A stretch of DNA of 64,000 nucleotides from Geodermatophilus poikilotrophus (GCF_900111455.1 NZ_FOIE01000001.1:694376-758375); one strand, 5' to 3'. Counted from the stretch's first letter, positions 36,873 to 46,472 are shown. A program made the numbers and translations. The notes: generated by a model from the letters alone, not told the origin.

Positions 36873-37901
36873 TCAGCCGGTGAAGGCGAGGGTCTCCGCG
36901 AGCCGGGACGGCGTCACCGTCTTCAGCCGGGCGACGGCGTCGGCCAGCGGCACCAGCTCGATCTCCGTGCCGCGCAGCGCCACCATCCGGCCGACGCTGC
37001 CCTCGTGCGCGGCGACGGTGGCGTGCAGGCCGAACCGGGTGGCCAGCACCCGGTCGAAGGAGGTCGGCGTGCCGCCGCGCTGCACGTGGCCGAGCACGGT
37101 GGTGCGCACCTCCTTGCCGGTGCGCCGCTCCAGCTCCTCGCCGAGCTGCTGCGCCACGCCGGTGAACCGCTTGTGGCCGTACTCGTCGACGCCGCCGTCG
37201 CGGACGAGCATCGTGCCGGGCAGCGGGGAGGCGCCCTCGGCGACGACGCCGATGACGTGCGAGTCGCCCCGGGCGAAGCGGTCCTCGACGATCTTCGCCA
37301 CCTCGGCGACGTCGAAGGGCTCCTCCGGCACCAGGGTCAGGTGCGCGCCGGCGGCCAGGCCCGCGTGCAGCGCGATCCACCCGGCGTGCCGGCCCATGAC
37401 CTCCACGAGCAGCACCCGCTGGTGCGACTCGGCGGTGGTGTGCAGCCGGTCGATCATCTCCGTGGCGATGCTGACCGCGGTGTCGAACCCGAAGGTCAGG
37501 TCGGTGCAGTCGATGTCGTTGTCGATGGTCTTGGGGATCCCCACCACCGGGACGCCGGCCTCCGACAGCAGGTGCGCCGCGGTGAGCGTGCCCTCGCCGC
37601 CGATCGGGACGAGCACGTCGACGCCGTGCTCGGCCAGCACGGCCGTCATGTCGCCGAGCCCCGCGTGCAGCTTCTCCGGCGCCACCCGGGCCGAGCCCAG
37701 CGTCGTCCCGCCGCGGGTCAGCAGGCCGTCGACGGCGGGGACGTCCAGCGGCGTGGTCCGGTCCTCGAGCAGGCCGCGCCAGCCGTCGCGGAAACCGATC
37801 ACCGAGCTGCCGTACTGGGTCGTCGCGGTGCGGACCACCGATCGGATGACGGCGTTGAGGCCGGGGCAGTCGCCCCCGCCGGTCAGGATCCCGATGCGCA
37901 C
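36873..37901 (-). CDS. pfkA: 6-phosphofructokinase, ATP-dependent actinobacterial type
   Basis: 342 aa, GTG start behind GAGGAG. It phosphorylates fructose 6-phosphate in glycolysis. Motifs: ILTGGGDCPGLNAVIR, PIGGEGTLTAA, PKTIDNDIDCTD (catalytic aspartates), EVMGRHAGWIAL, GHVQRGGTPTSFDR. The phosphoryl-donor residues read G104 (GGEGT) and K124 (PKTID): the glycine is the ATP-type choice and the lysine is common in actinobacterial ATP enzymes, whereas pyrophosphate enzymes have aspartate at 104. So ATP use is expected. Allosteric-site residues cannot be judged safely. Confidence 0.95.
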   Translation of the reverse strand: MRIGILTGGGDCPGLNAVIRSVVRTATTQYGSSVIGFRDGWRGLLEDRTTPLDVPAVDGLLTRGGTTLGSARVAPEKLHAGLGDMTAVLAEHGVDVLVPIGGEGTLTAAHLLSEAGVPVVGIPKTIDNDIDCTDLTFGFDTAVSIATEMIDRLHTTAESHQRVLLVEVMGRHAGWIALHAGLAAGAHLTLVPEEPFDVAEVAKIVEDRFARGDSHVIGVVAEGASPLPGTMLVRDGGVDEYGHKRFTGVAQQLGEELERRTGKEVRTTVLGHVQRGGTPTSFDRVLATRFGLHATVAAHEGSVGRMVALRGTEIELVPLADAVARLKTVTPSRLAETLAFTG

Positions 37902-38041
37902 CGGGGCAGCTCCTCAGGTCGTGGCGGAGTGCACGACCATACGTCATGACGACATGACGACACGACGACACGTCGGTGTCCCGACCGGGAGGGCGGAGAT
38001 CACGCCCGTCGCCCTCCTCGGCGGTCGCGCCGGGAGGGCGC

Positions 38042-38830
38042 TCAGCCGGGCTCGGCCGCCCGCTCGACCAGGGCGGCGAGCTGGTCCCGGGCGGCCTCCG
38101 CGACCCGCGGCGGCACGCCGAGGTCGCGCAGCTGCTCGGCGGCCGCGGCCATCTCCGCCGACCGGCGGCGGGCGTGCAGGTGCGACCCGGCGACGAAGGT
38201 CTCGACGTCGGTCGCGGTGAAGCGGTCCAGCTCGGCGCCGATGTCGCCGCGCAGCCAGTCCGCGACCCCGGCCGCCTCCGCGCCCTCCACCGCCTCCACC
38301 ACGGCGGCGGCCACGCCCTTCCAGAAGACGCTGCGCAGCAGCTTGCGGGAGATGGCCGCGCCGGGCGGACCGTCCAGCAGGTCGACGGTCACGCCGAAGC
38401 CGGCCAGCACCTCGGCGTAGGACCGGGCACCGTCCCCGGAGGCCAGCATCGGGGTGCGCAGCCCCCGCCCGGGGACCGTGGCCAGCAGCGCCACGTCGGC
38501 CACCGGCACGCCCCGGCCGGCCACGGCCGCGGCCAGGTCCCGCTTGACGCTCGGCGCGGCGGTGTTGAGGTCGGCCCACACGGTGCCCGGGCGCAGGCCG
38601 GGGAGGGCGTTGCGCAGCGCGACGGGAGCGTCGGCGGCGCTGTTCACGCTGAGCACCAGGTCGGCGTCGGCCACCGCGGCGGCCTCGTCGGCCCGCGGCA
38701 GCACCCCGGGCGGCGGGCGCACCCGCGGGTCGTACCCGCGCACGTCGGCGCCCGCGGCGAGCAGGTCGCGGGCGATCTCCGATCCGGCCTCCCCCAGCCC
38801 CAGCAGCGCGATGACCGGCGCTCGGTCCAC
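38042..38830 (-). CDS. NAD(P)-dependent 6-phosphogluconate-dehydrogenase-like oxidoreductase
   Basis: 262 aa, GTG behind GGAGG. Rossmann start VIALLGLGEAGSEIARDLLA with the GxGxxG fold of beta-hydroxyacid dehydrogenases, then DLVLSVNSAADAP, DLNTAAPSVKRDLA and a C-terminal helical domain with ISRKLLRSVFWKG, whose lysine corresponds to the catalytic lysine. This matches the group with a DUF1932 C-terminal domain. Substrate unknown, probably a small hydroxyacid. Single gene between pfkA and a STAS gene; no clear operon. Confidence 0.82.
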   Translation of the reverse strand: MDRAPVIALLGLGEAGSEIARDLLAAGADVRGYDPRVRPPPGVLPRADEAAAVADADLVLSVNSAADAPVALRNALPGLRPGTVWADLNTAAPSVKRDLAAAVAGRGVPVADVALLATVPGRGLRTPMLASGDGARSYAEVLAGFGVTVDLLDGPPGAAISRKLLRSVFWKGVAAAVVEAVEGAEAAGVADWLRGDIGAELDRFTATDVETFVAGSHLHARRRSAEMAAAAEQLRDLGVPPRVAEAARDQLAALVERAAEPG

Positions 38831-38908
38831 GGTCGCCCACCTCCCCCGGCCCCCGGCGGGCCGTCCTCGCGGACTGTAGGGCGGGCCGCCCGCGGGCGTG
38901 CGGGCCGG

Positions 38909-39250
38909 TCAGGCCCCGCCGTCGTCCTCGAGGGTGAAGAGCACCGAGATGCCGGCGAGGTCGAGCACCTTGCGGAACCGCGGCGAGGCGGACCGCAGGA
39001 CCGCCGGCCGGCCGTCGCGCGCCGCGGACTGCGCCCAGCGCACCAGCAGCGACAGGCCGGCCGAGTCGATGTAGCCCACCGAGGCGACGTGCACCGCGAC
39101 CAGCGCGCGCTCGTCCACGCCCTCGGCGCGCATCCGCCCGACCAGGGGCTCGTCGACGTCGCCGAGCAGGTGCAGCACCGGGCCGGCGTCCTCGTGCACC
39201 ACCCGGAAGGCCCCGCTCGGCGGCTCGGACCCGGAGCTCAGGCGGTGCAC
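38909..39250 (-). CDS. STAS-domain anti-sigma factor antagonist
   Basis: 113 aa from GTG at 39250 (CAGAGT box seven bases upstream). One STAS domain: FRVVHEDAGPVLHLLGDVDE, VAVHVASVGYIDSAGLSLLV with the phosphorylatable serine in DSAG, and LRSASPRFRKVLDLAGISVL. Such proteins bind an anti-sigma kinase and are dephosphorylated by SpoIIE-type phosphatases. One such phosphatase is encoded 1.7 kb away (40984-42660), so a partner-switching module is likely; the kinase is not in the window. Confidence 0.9.
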   Translation of the reverse strand: MHRLSSGSEPPSGAFRVVHEDAGPVLHLLGDVDEPLVGRMRAEGVDERALVAVHVASVGYIDSAGLSLLVRWAQSAARDGRPAVLRSASPRFRKVLDLAGISVLFTLEDDGGA

Positions 39251-39314
39251 GCCCCCCACTCTGACGGCGGGTGCCCGGCGCGACAACCGCGTCGCGGGGC
39301 CCCGCACCGGGCGG

Positions 39315-39548
39315 CTACTGGACCGGCGCGTCCGGCGGGGGCAGCCGGACGGTGCGGGCCTCCTCGACCGCGGCCACGCCCTCGACCCGCAGCTCCCCGA
39401 GCGCCCGCCCGGCGGGCAGCTGCCCGGCGATCAGGCCCACCTCGGAGAGCACCTGCTCGACCTGCAGACCGTGCCGGCGCAGCGCCTCGGCGACCGCGTC
39501 CAGCTGGGCGAGGTGCGCGTCGTCGACGGTGACGATCACAGCGGTCAC
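39315..39548 (-). CDS. Free-standing subtilisin-propeptide-like (I9-type) small protein
   Basis: 77 aa from GTG at 39548; TACCGT six bases upstream marks a leaderless start. The pattern beta (AVIVTVDDAH), helix (LAQLDAVAEALRRHGL), beta (QVEQVLSEVGLIAGQL), helix (AGRALGELRVEGVAAVE), beta (EARTVRL), PPPDAPVQ matches the ferredoxin-like fold of subtilase propeptides and inhibitor family I9. It lies 38 bases downstream of an S8 peptidase gene on the same strand. A role as separate folding helper or inhibitor of that protease is likely. Similar small proteins are sometimes labelled ketohydroxyglutarate aldolase, which the size rules out. Confidence 0.68.
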   Translation of the reverse strand: MTAVIVTVDDAHLAQLDAVAEALRRHGLQVEQVLSEVGLIAGQLPAGRALGELRVEGVAAVEEARTVRLPPPDAPVQ

Positions 39549-39586
39549 GGGGGAACGGTAGCCCCGGGTGGCGCCGCCGGGGTGGC

Positions 39587-40873
39587 TCACCGCGGCGCGA
39601 GCGGCAGCCCCGAGCCCACGTCCACCGAGGGGGCGGTCAGCCGCCGCGCGGCCCCGGTCAGGGTCTGCCAGAGCTCCCGCCCCCGCAGTCCGGTCTCCTC
39701 GGCCCACAACGCGGCCAGGCCGGCGACGTGCGGCGTCGCCATGCTGGTGCCGCTGATCGTGGTGTAGCAGTCCGGCAGCGGCCAGGACGAGTACACGTCC
39801 ACCCCGGGCGCGGCCAGGTCGACCTGCCCGCCGGGGACGGCGCCGCTGCGGGCGGAGAACCGGGCGACCGCGAGGGCGGGGTCCAGCGCGCCGACGGCCA
39901 GGACCTCCGGGCTGTTGGCCGGCACGCCGACGAAGCCGGCGTCCCCGTTCTCCCGGTCGGCGTTGTTGCCCGCGGCGGCCACGATCAGCGACCCCTGGTT
40001 CAGGGCCCGCCGGCCCGCCGCCGTGTAGGCCGGGCTGACCTCGGCGACGTCGGCGCCCAGCGACATCGAGATCACCTGGCAGCCGTTGCGCACCGCCCAG
40101 GCGATGCCGGCGAGGATCTCGGCGTCGGTGCCCGAGCCCTCGTCGCTGAGCACCTTCCCGACGAAGACCTCCGCGTCGGGGGCGACGCCGTAGCCGCGCG
40201 TCCCCTGCGGGGTGCGCGGTCCGCAGGCGGTGCCGACGCAGTGCGTGCCGTGACCGTGCCCGTCCTGCGGCGACTGGCCGGCGACGAACGAGGTGGCGGT
40301 GACCGCGCGGCCGGCGAGGTCCGGGTGGGTGAGGTCGACGCCGGTGTCGAGCACGGCCACCCGGATGCCGCGGCCGGTGCGCGGCGAGGCCGGCACCTCG
40401 GTGGCCTGCAGGCCCCAGGTGTACTCCGGGGTGTCGGCGAAGGGCGGGGTGGTGGGCCCGGCGGTGTCCCCGGGCAGGTCGATCAGCCGCCCGGCGAGGT
40501 CGGTGACGCCGTCCCGGTACCCGGCGAGGTAGCCCTCGGGGACCTCCGGCAGGACGTGGTGGACCAGTTCGGGGGTGACGGCGAGCACCGCCCCGTCGCC
40601 GGCCAGTCGCCGGGGGTCGACGGCGGCCACGGCCAGCCCGAGCCCGGGGAAGACGACCGCGTCGGCCTGCCGCAGCGCCCGCGCGTCGGCGTCCCCCGGC
40701 TCGGCGTCGCGGGAGTCGGCGACGTCCGAGAGCCCGGCCAGCCGGCGCAGCGTGGCCGCGCCGTCCTCGTCGGGGTCGGCGAAGACCACCACGGACCGCC
40801 CGGTCGTCGTCGGCGGGGGGACACCGGGACGGCCCACCCCCGGACCCCTCCGGGTCGTCGGTCGTCCGATCAC
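39587..40873 (-). CDS. S8-family subtilisin-like serine protease
   Basis: 428 aa from GTG at 40873 behind GAGGAGG. Catalytic triad D166 (VAVLDTGVDLTHPDL), H198 (GHGHGTHCVGT) and S367 (SGTSMATPHVAG), with oxyanion N293 (AAAGNN). The first ~150 residues form an alpha/beta extension with no signal peptide, and the end has no membrane anchor, so the protein looks cytosolic. The next gene downstream encodes an I9-like protein that may regulate it. Targets unknown. Confidence 0.92.
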   Translation of the reverse strand: MIGRPTTRRGPGVGRPGVPPPTTTGRSVVVFADPDEDGAATLRRLAGLSDVADSRDAEPGDADARALRQADAVVFPGLGLAVAAVDPRRLAGDGAVLAVTPELVHHVLPEVPEGYLAGYRDGVTDLAGRLIDLPGDTAGPTTPPFADTPEYTWGLQATEVPASPRTGRGIRVAVLDTGVDLTHPDLAGRAVTATSFVAGQSPQDGHGHGTHCVGTACGPRTPQGTRGYGVAPDAEVFVGKVLSDEGSGTDAEILAGIAWAVRNGCQVISMSLGADVAEVSPAYTAAGRRALNQGSLIVAAAGNNADRENGDAGFVGVPANSPEVLAVGALDPALAVARFSARSGAVPGGQVDLAAPGVDVYSSWPLPDCYTTISGTSMATPHVAGLAALWAEETGLRGRELWQTLTGAARRLTAPSVDVGSGLPLAPR

Positions 40874-40983
40874 GGCTGCCTCCTCGTCGGGACCCGGCCC
40901 GGACGCCCGGTGCCGCGACCCATCGTGACGCGCTGCCACCCCGTCCGCACCCTGAGCAGCCGAGGGCTCCCCCGCGGCCTCGC

Positions 40984-42660
40984 TCAGCCGGCGGGGGCAC
41001 CGCCCTGGGCGGAGCAGCGGACGGCGACGACCGCGACGTCGTCCTCCGGCTGGCGCCCGACGATCCGCTCGATCAGCGCGTCGCACAGCCGGTGCACCGG
41101 GACCGCACCCAGCTCGCGGACCGCGGCCACCAGCCGGTCGGTGCCCTCGTCGATGCCGGTGCGGCCCTGCTCGACCAGCCCGTCGGTGTAGAACAGCAGC
41201 GTGTCGCCGGGGCCGACCTCGGCCACCGCGTCGGTCCGGGGACCGGTCGACTCCGCGCCCAGCAGCGTCTGCGGCTCGCTCGCCAGCAGCTCCACCCGGC
41301 CGTCGCCGCGCAGCAGCAGCGGTGGCAGGTGCCCGGCCGAGGACCAGCGCAGCACCCGCCGTCCGCTGCCGGCCAGCTCGCCCGGCTGCTCGATGCGCGC
41401 GATCAGCGCGGTCGCCAGGGTGCCGATCCGCAGACCGGTGAGCGCGGCGTCGACCCGGGTGAGCACCCGCGCCGGCTCCTCCTGCCGGTCGTAGGCGATG
41501 CCCCGCAGGATGCTGCGCACCTGCCCCATCGCCGCGGCCGCGTCGACGTTGTGGCCCACGACGTCGCCGATCACCAGCAGCGTCGCGCCGTCGGGCTGCT
41601 GGAAGGCGTCGTACCAGTCACCGCCGACGTGCAGCGTGCTCGACGCCGGCAGGTAGCGGACGGCGATCTCCAGGTCGTCGGGCTGCGGCGGCGGGGTCAG
41701 CAGGCTGCGCTGCAGGGTCTCGGCGACGGCGAGCTGGCGGCCGTAGAGCCGGGCGTTGTCGATGGCCAGCGAGGCGCGGCGGGCCACCTCCACCGCCGTG
41801 GCGATCTCCATCTCGCTGTGCGGGGGCCGGGCCGAGCCGTTGACCAGCCCGAGGACGCCGAAGGTCTCCGCCCGGGCCCGCAGCGGGACGACGGTGATCG
41901 AGCCCGCGTCCAGCCGTTCCCAGGCCGCACGGACCTCCTCGTCGCCGCCGATGGCCGGCTCGACCATCGCCGGGTCGATCACCGGCAGGTGGATCGGCTC
42001 GCCGGTGAGCAGCGCGGTCACCATCGGATTGTCGTCCGCCGCGGCGCGCACCCTCCGGCTCAGGTAGAGGTCGAGGTCGGCCGCCCGGGCCGGGTCGCGG
42101 TGGCCCCAGCCCTCGTCGGCGGGGGCGCCGTCGTCCCCCAGCACGGTCACGACGGCCCAGTCGCACAGCCGCGGGACGACGAGGTCGACCAGCGTGGCCA
42201 CCGACTCGTCCGGGTCCAGGGTGCTGACCATCGACTCGCTGACCTCGGCGAGGTAGCGCAGCCGGTCGTCCTCGGCCGCGCCGGCCGGGGGGTCGAGCAC
42301 GCCCTCGGGCGCCGGGCCGGCGCTGCGCCTCAGGGCGACGTGCAGGCGGTCGTCGACCCGGTGCGCGGTGGCGTCCAGCCAGCAGCCCGCCGGCGGGTAG
42401 AAGCCGCGCCAGGTCACCCGGTCGCCGACGCTGCGGGCGTGCAGCAGGAAGCTGTGGAAGATCGTGCCGGCGAGCTCGGGCAGCGCGATCCAGATGTTGC
42501 GGCCGGCCAGCTCCTCGCGCCGGCGACCGAGCAGGTCCGCGGCGGCCTGGTCGACCGACACCAGCGTCCAGTCTCCGTCGAAGACCGCGACGGCGGACCG
42601 CCGCGGATCAGCGGCCCGCCCCTCCGGGAGGAGCGCTGCGCGCAGTCCGCCATCCCTCAC
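40984..42660 (-). CDS. PAS-GAF-SpoIIE protein phosphatase (RsbU type)
   Basis: 558 aa, GTG start. Order: PAS-like domain (about 20-110, AVFDGDWTLVSVDQAAADLLG), GAF domain (about 150-310, VATLVDLVVPRLCDWAVVTV ... NARLYGRQLA), and a PP2C/SpoIIE phosphatase (about 330-555) with LPASSTLHVGGDWYDAF, VIGDVVGHNVDAAAAMGQ, RWSSAGHLPPLLL, LFYTDGLVEQ and DDVAVVAVR, which hold the metal-binding aspartates and glycines. It would dephosphorylate STAS antagonists to release a sigma factor. The STAS gene at 38909-39250 is the nearest candidate substrate. Confidence 0.93.
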   Translation of the reverse strand: MRDGGLRAALLPEGRAADPRRSAVAVFDGDWTLVSVDQAAADLLGRRREELAGRNIWIALPELAGTIFHSFLLHARSVGDRVTWRGFYPPAGCWLDATAHRVDDRLHVALRRSAGPAPEGVLDPPAGAAEDDRLRYLAEVSESMVSTLDPDESVATLVDLVVPRLCDWAVVTVLGDDGAPADEGWGHRDPARAADLDLYLSRRVRAAADDNPMVTALLTGEPIHLPVIDPAMVEPAIGGDEEVRAAWERLDAGSITVVPLRARAETFGVLGLVNGSARPPHSEMEIATAVEVARRASLAIDNARLYGRQLAVAETLQRSLLTPPPQPDDLEIAVRYLPASSTLHVGGDWYDAFQQPDGATLLVIGDVVGHNVDAAAAMGQVRSILRGIAYDRQEEPARVLTRVDAALTGLRIGTLATALIARIEQPGELAGSGRRVLRWSSAGHLPPLLLRGDGRVELLASEPQTLLGAESTGPRTDAVAEVGPGDTLLFYTDGLVEQGRTGIDEGTDRLVAAVRELGAVPVHRLCDALIERIVGRQPEDDVAVVAVRCSAQGGAPAG

Positions 42661-42746
42661 GTCGTCCCCACGCTCCGATCGACCGCAACGGGCCTCGACG
42701 GGGGAATCTACGCCAGCACCCCCGGCGGCTCCCGGAGCTGCACGGG

Positions 42747-43064
42747 TCAGCCCAGGCGCTCCACGAGGTGCACGGCCACCGGCTCCCCGGCCTCCTTGCC
42801 GATGGCCTGCCGGACCTCCGCGGCCACCGGCAGCTTGTGCGTGCCGTCGCCCAGGGCCATGAAGGAGCTGCGGAAGGGGTGGCCGTCGATGGTGCCGCGC
42901 ACCTTCACCAGCCCGCGGGTGCCGAAGAACTCCGCGGAGCCGGGCATCTGCACGTAGGTCCAGCCGCCCGGTGCCGGGCTGCGCTGCAGGAGCGCGGTGA
43001 ACGCGGTGTCCAGCGGGCCGCTGCGCCGGGGCCGGCTGACGGGTCGGTGAGGCGTGGTGGTCAT
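42747..43064 (-). CDS. DUF1905-domain protein
   Basis: 105 aa from ATG at 43064; an ATG at 43097, six bases after the chrA stop, is an alternative. One DUF1905 domain: [64 protein letters not shown] small beta-barrel family with no known function, sometimes fused to YdeI-like domains. Probably co-transcribed with chrA upstream. Confidence 0.8.
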   Translation of the reverse strand: MTTTPHRPVSRPRRSGPLDTAFTALLQRSPAPGGWTYVQMPGSAEFFGTRGLVKVRGTIDGHPFRSSFMALGDGTHKLPVAAEVRQAIGKEAGEPVAVHLVERLG

Positions 43065-43102
43065 GCCCTGCAGACCGCGCGCGGCGTCCGGACTCATCGG
43101 CG

Positions 43103-44506
43103 TCACCCCACGGGGAGTCCGGCCAGCCCCGCGGCGAGCCCCAGCAGCGCGCAGACGCCGAGGGTCCGCAGCACCGACCAGCGCAGCCGGAACAGCAGCA
43201 CCGCGGCCACGACGGCGAGCGCCAGCGGCACCGGCCGCAGCGCCGTCGGGTCGGGCAGCTCCAGGGACAGCGGACCCCGGTCGACGTCGACGGTCCCGGA
43301 GAACAGCGTGTGGACGGCGAAGTAGACCCCCAGGTTGGCGATCACGCCGACCACCGCCGCGGTGATGCCGGTCAGCGCCGCCGACAGCGACCGGTTGCCG
43401 CGCAGCCGCTCCATGTAGGGGGCACCCAGCAGCACGAACAGGAAGCTCGGCACGAAGGTCACCCAGGTGACGAGCAGCGAGGCCAGGACGGCGGCGACCC
43501 AGGGGTCGAGCGTGCCCGGGTCGCGGTACGCGCCGAGGAAGGCGACGAACTGCACCACCATGATCAGCGGTCCGGGCGTGGTCTCGGCCAGCGCCAGCCC
43601 GCGCACCATCTCCCGCGGCCCCAGCCAGCCGTAGGTCTCCACCGCCTGCTGAGCCACGTAGGCCAGCACGGCGTAGGCGCCGCCGAAGGTGACCACCGCG
43701 GCACCGGAGAAGAACAGTCCCTGCTGGGTGAAGACGCTGCCGGCGCCGGTCAGCAGCGCGACCGCGGCCACCGGCACGGCCCACCCCAGCAGTCCGACGA
43801 GCAGCACCCGCAGCGTCCGGCGCGCGGTCGGCGGCTCGGAGTGCAGGACGTCGTCGCTGATGACCGGTGGTAGGCCGTCGTCCCCCGCTGCGGCCGCCGC
43901 CTTCTGCGGCACGGCGGTCGGGCGCCAGCGGCCCAGTGCCCAGCCGGCGACGCCGGCCAGTGCCACCACCACCGGGAACGGGACGCCGAACAGCGCCAGG
44001 GCGAGGAATGCGGCGACCGCGATCGCGACCAGTGCCCGGCTGTTCAGTGCCCGCTTCGCGACCCGCTGGACGGCCTGGGCGACGATCGCCAGCACCGCGG
44101 GGGCGAGGCCGGCGAACACCGCGAGGACGGCGGTGGTGTCGCCGAATGCCACGTAGACCGCGGAGAGCACCAGCAGGGCCACGACCCCGGGGAGCACGAA
44201 CAGCCCTCCGGCCACCAGCCCGCCGCGGGTGCCGTGCAGCAGCCAGCCGACGTAGGTGGCCAGCTGCTGGGCCTCCGGGCCGGGCAGCAGCATGCAGTAG
44301 TTCATGGCGTGCAGGAACCGGCGCTGGCCGATCCAGCGGTGCTCGTCGACGAGCGTGCGCTGCATGACCGCGATCTGCCCGGCCGGGCCGCCGAAGGTCT
44401 GCAGCGAGATGAGGAACCAGGCCCGCACCGCCGTGCGGAACGGCACGACGTCCTGTTCGCCGGGACGGGGTCGTGCCACGGCGGCATCGTCCCGCGGCGC
44501 GGTCAC
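43103..44506 (-). CDS. chrA: ChrA-type chromate/anion transporter, two fused CHR domains
   Basis: 467 aa from GTG at 44506, overlapping the sulfotransferase stop as GTGA. Two homologous CHR halves are visible: [21 protein letters not shown] with [15 protein letters not shown] in the first, and [21 protein letters not shown] with [18 protein letters not shown] in the second, joined by a short cytoplasmic loop (residues ~205-235). About ten to twelve membrane helices. ChrA exports chromate by proton antiport and may handle sulfate-like anions. Translational coupling to a sulfotransferase is unusual and may mean an oxyanion or sulfur link. Confidence 0.93.
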   Translation of the reverse strand: MTAPRDDAAVARPRPGEQDVVPFRTAVRAWFLISLQTFGGPAGQIAVMQRTLVDEHRWIGQRRFLHAMNYCMLLPGPEAQQLATYVGWLLHGTRGGLVAGGLFVLPGVVALLVLSAVYVAFGDTTAVLAVFAGLAPAVLAIVAQAVQRVAKRALNSRALVAIAVAAFLALALFGVPFPVVVALAGVAGWALGRWRPTAVPQKAAAAAGDDGLPPVISDDVLHSEPPTARRTLRVLLVGLLGWAVPVAAVALLTGAGSVFTQQGLFFSGAAVVTFGGAYAVLAYVAQQAVETYGWLGPREMVRGLALAETTPGPLIMVVQFVAFLGAYRDPGTLDPWVAAVLASLLVTWVTFVPSFLFVLLGAPYMERLRGNRSLSAALTGITAAVVGVIANLGVYFAVHTLFSGTVDVDRGPLSLELPDPTALRPVPLALAVVAAVLLFRLRWSVLRTLGVCALLGLAAGLAGLPVG

Positions 44507-45477
44507 CGGGCCTCGCTCCCGGCCGACCGGGAGCGGAAGTCGCCGCGGCCGGTGTCGCCCTTCCAGTCGGCGAAGGACTCGCCGGTCAGCTCCTCGAGCT
44601 GCTCGATGTCGGGCAGCAGCGGCTCGAGCACCTCGCGCCGGACCTCGACCGGCATCGCGGGCCGGGGAGCTCGCCCTGCGTGCAGCGCGGCGACGAGCGG
44701 GCGGCTCACCTGCCGCCACACCTGCGGCGGGGCGTACGCGCCCAGGGCCGCGCCGGCGCGGACCAGCCGGGACAGCGCGCGGTGGCGCGGCCCGTCGGCG
44801 ACGTACGGCTTCACGTTCTCCGGGGGGACCGCGTGCGCGACGCCGGGTGCCACGCCGAGGAAGGCGCTGACCCGGTCGAGGGTCTCCCGCGGGCTGTCGA
44901 CCACCTGCCGGTAGCGCAGCAGCAGGACCCGCTCCCGGGGCACGTGCCGGTACAGGTCCCGCAACTGCTCCCCGTAGCGGCCCAGGCCGCGGTAGTGCCA
45001 GAACGGCGCCCACCCGTCGGCGACCCGCCGCTCCTCCTGCCGGACGGCGGCGAGGAAGTCCGCCTCGGGCTCCAGGCCGTCGGCGCGCAGGTGCACCCAG
45101 TTCGACCACGCCCGGTCCACCGGGTCCCGGACGACGGCGACGACCCGGACGTCCGGGACGTCGGCGGCCAGCCGGGCCTGGGCGGCGCGGTCGTGGAGGT
45201 AGAACGGCGTGCTCTCGCCGCGCACGGCGTCCTCCGGGGCGGCGGTGAACAGCGCGAGGTAGTCCTGCCGCCGCCAGATCCACTCCCGGGCGCTGTGCGC
45301 GTCGCCGGGCCCGCGCTGCTGCGACCGGGGCGGCGGGCGGCCGTCGGTCAGGTAGAACTTGGGCTCCTTGACCGGCGAGAGGTACAGGCCGGGGTGGGTG
45401 GCCAGCGCGGCGTGCAGCGCCGTCGTCCCGGCCTTGGGGGCGCCGGCGACGACGAACTGGGGCAGGCGTCCGGTCAC
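44503..45477 (-). CDS. Sulfotransferase-family protein
   Basis: 324 aa, GTG behind GAGGAGG. PAPS-dependent sulfotransferase fold: 5'-phosphosulfate loop [19 protein letters not shown] (residues 8-26), KEPKFYL, the 3'-phosphate motif [19 protein letters not shown], and [20 protein letters not shown]. It resembles heparan-sulfate/Stf0-like bacterial enzymes that sulfate lipids or sugars. Divergent from the propeller gene and coupled to chrA. Acceptor unknown. Confidence 0.9.
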   Translation of the reverse strand: MTGRLPQFVVAGAPKAGTTALHAALATHPGLYLSPVKEPKFYLTDGRPPPRSQQRGPGDAHSAREWIWRRQDYLALFTAAPEDAVRGESTPFYLHDRAAQARLAADVPDVRVVAVVRDPVDRAWSNWVHLRADGLEPEADFLAAVRQEERRVADGWAPFWHYRGLGRYGEQLRDLYRHVPRERVLLLRYRQVVDSPRETLDRVSAFLGVAPGVAHAVPPENVKPYVADGPRHRALSRLVRAGAALGAYAPPQVWRQVSRPLVAALHAGRAPRPAMPVEVRREVLEPLLPDIEQLEELTGESFADWKGDTGRGDFRSRSAGSEAR

Positions 45478-45545
45478 GGGGTGGTCCCTCCTCGGTGGTG
45501 TGCAGACTGGGCGGCGTCCCCTCCGGTCGACCGTGGAGCCGCCGC

Positions 45546-46472
45546 GTGCCCAGCCACCCCGTCCCGACGTCCCTGGCCCGTCCGCCGGTCGCCGACCGCT
45601 TCTGGGCCGACGCCGCGGTGGTGCTGGAACCGGAGGACCCGCGGCCGGGCTCCTGGGCCGGCGGCCCGTCGGTGCAGCTGGTCGACGGGACGTGGTGGCT
45701 GGCCGCCCGGCTGCGCCGCCCGGTCGGCGAGGGCCGCGGGTTCGCCAACGTGGTGTCGCGGTCCGACGACGGGGTGCGGTTCGCCCCGGTGGTCGCGGTC
45801 GGCAAGGACCGCTTCGGCGCCGAGTCGCTCGAGCGCCCGGCCCTCGTGCACACCCTCGAGGGGCGGTGGCGGCTCTACGTCAGCTGCGCGACGCCGGGCA
45901 CGAAGCACTGGCGGGTGGACCTGCTCGAGGCCGACGACGTCGAGGGTCTGGCGAGGGCCGAGCCGCGGACGGTGCTGCCGGGCAGCGACCTCGCGGCGGT
46001 CAAGGACCCGGTCGTCCGGCACGACGGTCGGCAGTGGCACCTCTGGGCCTCGGTGCACCCGCTGGACGAACCGGAGGCCACCGACCGGATGACCACCGAG
46101 CACGCCACCAGCCCCGACGGCACCGTCTGGACCTGGCAGGGCACCGCGCTGGCCGGCACGCCGGGGAGCTGGGACGCCCGCGGCGTCCGGTTCGCCACCG
46201 TGGTCCTGGACGGCGACCGGACCTGGGCCCTCTACGACGGGCGCGCCACGGCCGGGGAGAACTGGGAGGAGCGCACCGGGCTGGCCACGGCCGTCGGCGA
46301 CGGCCGGTTCGCCGCGGCCGGCGACGGGCCGCTGCTGCAGAGCCCGCACCCGCCGCACGGGCTGCGCTACGCCGACGTCGTGCCGCTGCCAGGGGGCGGT
46401 GCCCGCTGGTTCTACGAGGCCACCCGGGCCGACGGCGCCCACGAGCTGCGCACGGTGCTGCTGGACGGCTGA
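45546..46472 (+). CDS. Five-bladed beta-propeller protein, glycoside-hydrolase-like
   Basis: 308 aa from GTG at 45546 (GGAG about ten bases upstream). Repeating beta segments with W/aromatic-D patterns (VQLVDGTWWLAARLRR, RPALVHTLEGRWRLYVSCAT, KDPVVRHDGRQWHLWASVH, VVLDGDRTWALYDGRA, ADVVPLPGGGARWFYEATRA) indicate a five-bladed propeller as in GH43/GH32/GH117-like proteins. No signal peptide. Catalytic acids cannot be assigned with confidence. It may recognise or cleave a sugar sulfated by the divergent sulfotransferase, but that is speculation. Confidence 0.75.
   Translation: MPSHPVPTSLARPPVADRFWADAAVVLEPEDPRPGSWAGGPSVQLVDGTWWLAARLRRPVGEGRGFANVVSRSDDGVRFAPVVAVGKDRFGAESLERPALVHTLEGRWRLYVSCATPGTKHWRVDLLEADDVEGLARAEPRTVLPGSDLAAVKDPVVRHDGRQWHLWASVHPLDEPEATDRMTTEHATSPDGTVWTWQGTALAGTPGSWDARGVRFATVVLDGDRTWALYDGRATAGENWEERTGLATAVGDGRFAAAGDGPLLQSPHPPHGLRYADVVPLPGGGARWFYEATRADGAHELRTVLLDG

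Noticed and set aside
39315-39548. Annotation as ketohydroxyglutarate aldolase
   Set aside because: A 77-aa protein cannot form the TIM-barrel aldolase and lacks its Schiff-base lysine motif; the propeptide-like fold fits better.
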